This document shows, in pieces, positions 63,306-64,000 of a DNA stretch of 64,000 bases; within the stretch, counting starts at the first letter, position 1, and every line of letters begins with the position of its first letter. Source of the DNA: Psychrobacillus sp. FSL K6-2836 (GTDB lineage Bacteria > Bacillota > Bacilli > Bacillales_A > Planococcaceae); the NCBI RefSeq assembly GCF_038003085.1, contig NZ_JBBOOM010000001.1, positions 124,001 to 188,000 on the forward strand, given 5' to 3'. The translations under genes and the position numbers were made by a program. The notes below the pieces were generated by a model. It saw nothing but the letters and a program-made list of their open reading frames with translations, ran no database searches and was not told the origin of the DNA.

Positions 63306-64000
63306 TAAATTATTGGCTGCAATAATGTCCAAATTACTTTTCCTTCTTCGGGACTATCTGGAGTTATAGCGATAGAATTTGGATATGGTAAAACGGGTGC
63401 TTTTATACGATAATAGTTTGCTACATATGAATTATCATCCATTGCCATTTCATAAGCATCCTGTGTTTCTTTCGAGAAGAAGCTTTTCTTTTTTTCTATT
63501 GTCCAACGGAACCAGCTAAAAAAAGCATTATCTGAATCCTGGTAATGACTCATTAAACTCTCTGCTTCCTCTATTTTGTTTAATGCAATTAATGTAGCAA
63601 CTGCAGGATAACGTGCGCCTTGATGATCAGATGGATTTAATTGTAGAATTTTATTTAATAGATTAAACGCCTCTTTGAATTTTTTCTGCTCAAAACACGA
63701 TATTCCGTATTTAAACAAGGCTCTTAAATAAGGTCTGTTCGGCAAATAACCCCATACAACTTCAAAATTTGGATCAAATTGCTTTTCTCCAATACGTATC
63801 GCTTCTTCGAAATGGGCAGACTGTTCTGTTTCTTCTATATAATCTATTTTTAACAATATCGCATCAACATTTTGTGGATCAAGCTCATAAGCAAGAGAAG
63901 CTAGTCGTCTCTTTTCTATCAAATCAGTAGATATATACGCTTCATACGCATACTTTTGCGATGCTTCTTTATCATTTGCTGGGTTAAATTCTTTGTCTTT
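63305..64000 (-). CDS. Tetratricopeptide-repeat protein, 3' part only
   Basis: The open frame runs off the window edge; 231 residues of the C-terminal part are visible, starting KDKEFNPANDKEAS. TPR-like helix pairs are seen at AYELDPQNVDAILLKIDYIE, LFKYGISCFEQKKFKEAFNL, LLNKILQLNPSDHQGARYPA and ATLIALNKIEEAESLM. It ends with a nonrepeat TLLQPII. Such proteins are scaffolds; partner unknown. An internal TTG at 63922 is not a start, since the frame continues. Confidence 0.8.
   Translation of the reverse strand, partial: KDKEFNPANDKEASQKYAYEAYISTDLIEKRRLASLAYELDPQNVDAILLKIDYIEETEQSAHFEEAIRIGEKQFDPNFEVVWGYLPNRPYLRALFKYGISCFEQKKFKEAFNLLNKILQLNPSDHQGARYPAVATLIALNKIEEAESLMSHYQDSDNAFFSWFRWTIEKKKSFFSKETQDAYEMAMDDNSYVANYYRIKAPVLPYPNSIAITPDSPEEGKVIWTLLQPII

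Overview
The window looks like chromosomal DNA of a low-GC, endospore-forming Bacillales bacterium, most likely of the Psychrobacillus/Lysinibacillus/Sporosarcina side (Planococcaceae). The evidence is Shine-Dalgarno-driven genes with many TTG/GTG starts, spore coat genes of the CotX/CotW type, a YjcZ-type small sporulation protein, an S-box riboswitch, and a run of genes in the Bacillus subtilis yp- order (msrA, msrB, ypmS, ypmR, dfrA, thyA, ypjP, ypiP-like, brxA, then ypgR, ypgQ, cspD, ypeQ, ypdQ-like). The genus is inferred. I see no tRNA, rRNA, CRISPR array, transposase or integrase.

Layout. 1-3704: N-terminal part of a CtpA-type protease, deoD, a YozE protein and a chemotaxis receptor. 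4453-11666 (minus strand): methionine sulfoxide repair (msrA-msrB), ypmS, a YpmR-type SGNH lipoprotein, DegV, dihydrofolate reductase, thymidylate synthase, YpjP, a YpiP/RsmJ-like methyltransferase and a bacilliredoxin. 11667-14700: gene-poor and AT-rich, with tiny membrane proteins, one frameshifted ORF and one ORF interrupted by TGA. 14796-23349: GNAT enzymes, an RsbR-type STAS protein, an Est30-type esterase, a LysR regulator, a YpgR/CvfC HEAT-repeat protein, an ABC-F ATPase and an HD hydrolase. 23625-25010: spore coat cluster (two CotX-like, one CotW-like). 25396-31288: two cold-shock proteins, an RNase H-like protein, a MOSC protein, type II pantothenate kinase, and a YtcJ-like amidohydrolase with a DUF1836 regulator. 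31423-39771: a hemolysin III-type membrane protein, OsmC, a diguanylate cyclase, and a complete branched-chain amino acid ABC operon (livKHMGF). 40207-50956: PepF, an efflux pump with a divergent TetR regulator, ppx-ppk1 and a UMF1-type MFS protein. 51217-62954: a membrane protein, hydrolases, MtnU/MtnE-type methionine salvage enzymes, then an S-box riboswitch and metQ-metN-metI. These run on with short gaps into a crotonase-fold protein, an FMN 2-hydroxyacid oxidase and a type III CoA-transferase. A partial TPR protein ends the window.

The two most interesting signals are these. (1) An apparent single transcription unit puts an uncharacterised three-enzyme CoA/2-hydroxyacid cassette behind a methionine importer under one SAM riboswitch, next to methionine-salvage genes; it may be a sulfur or hydroxy-acid salvage route. 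(2) Two families of large interspersed structured repeats (three copies each) all sit between convergent genes. One family-A copy carries a run of GC-rich hairpins that could be a structured RNA. Two unrelated tandem arrays with an exact 21-bp period also occur, at 19407-19518 and 62977-63051.
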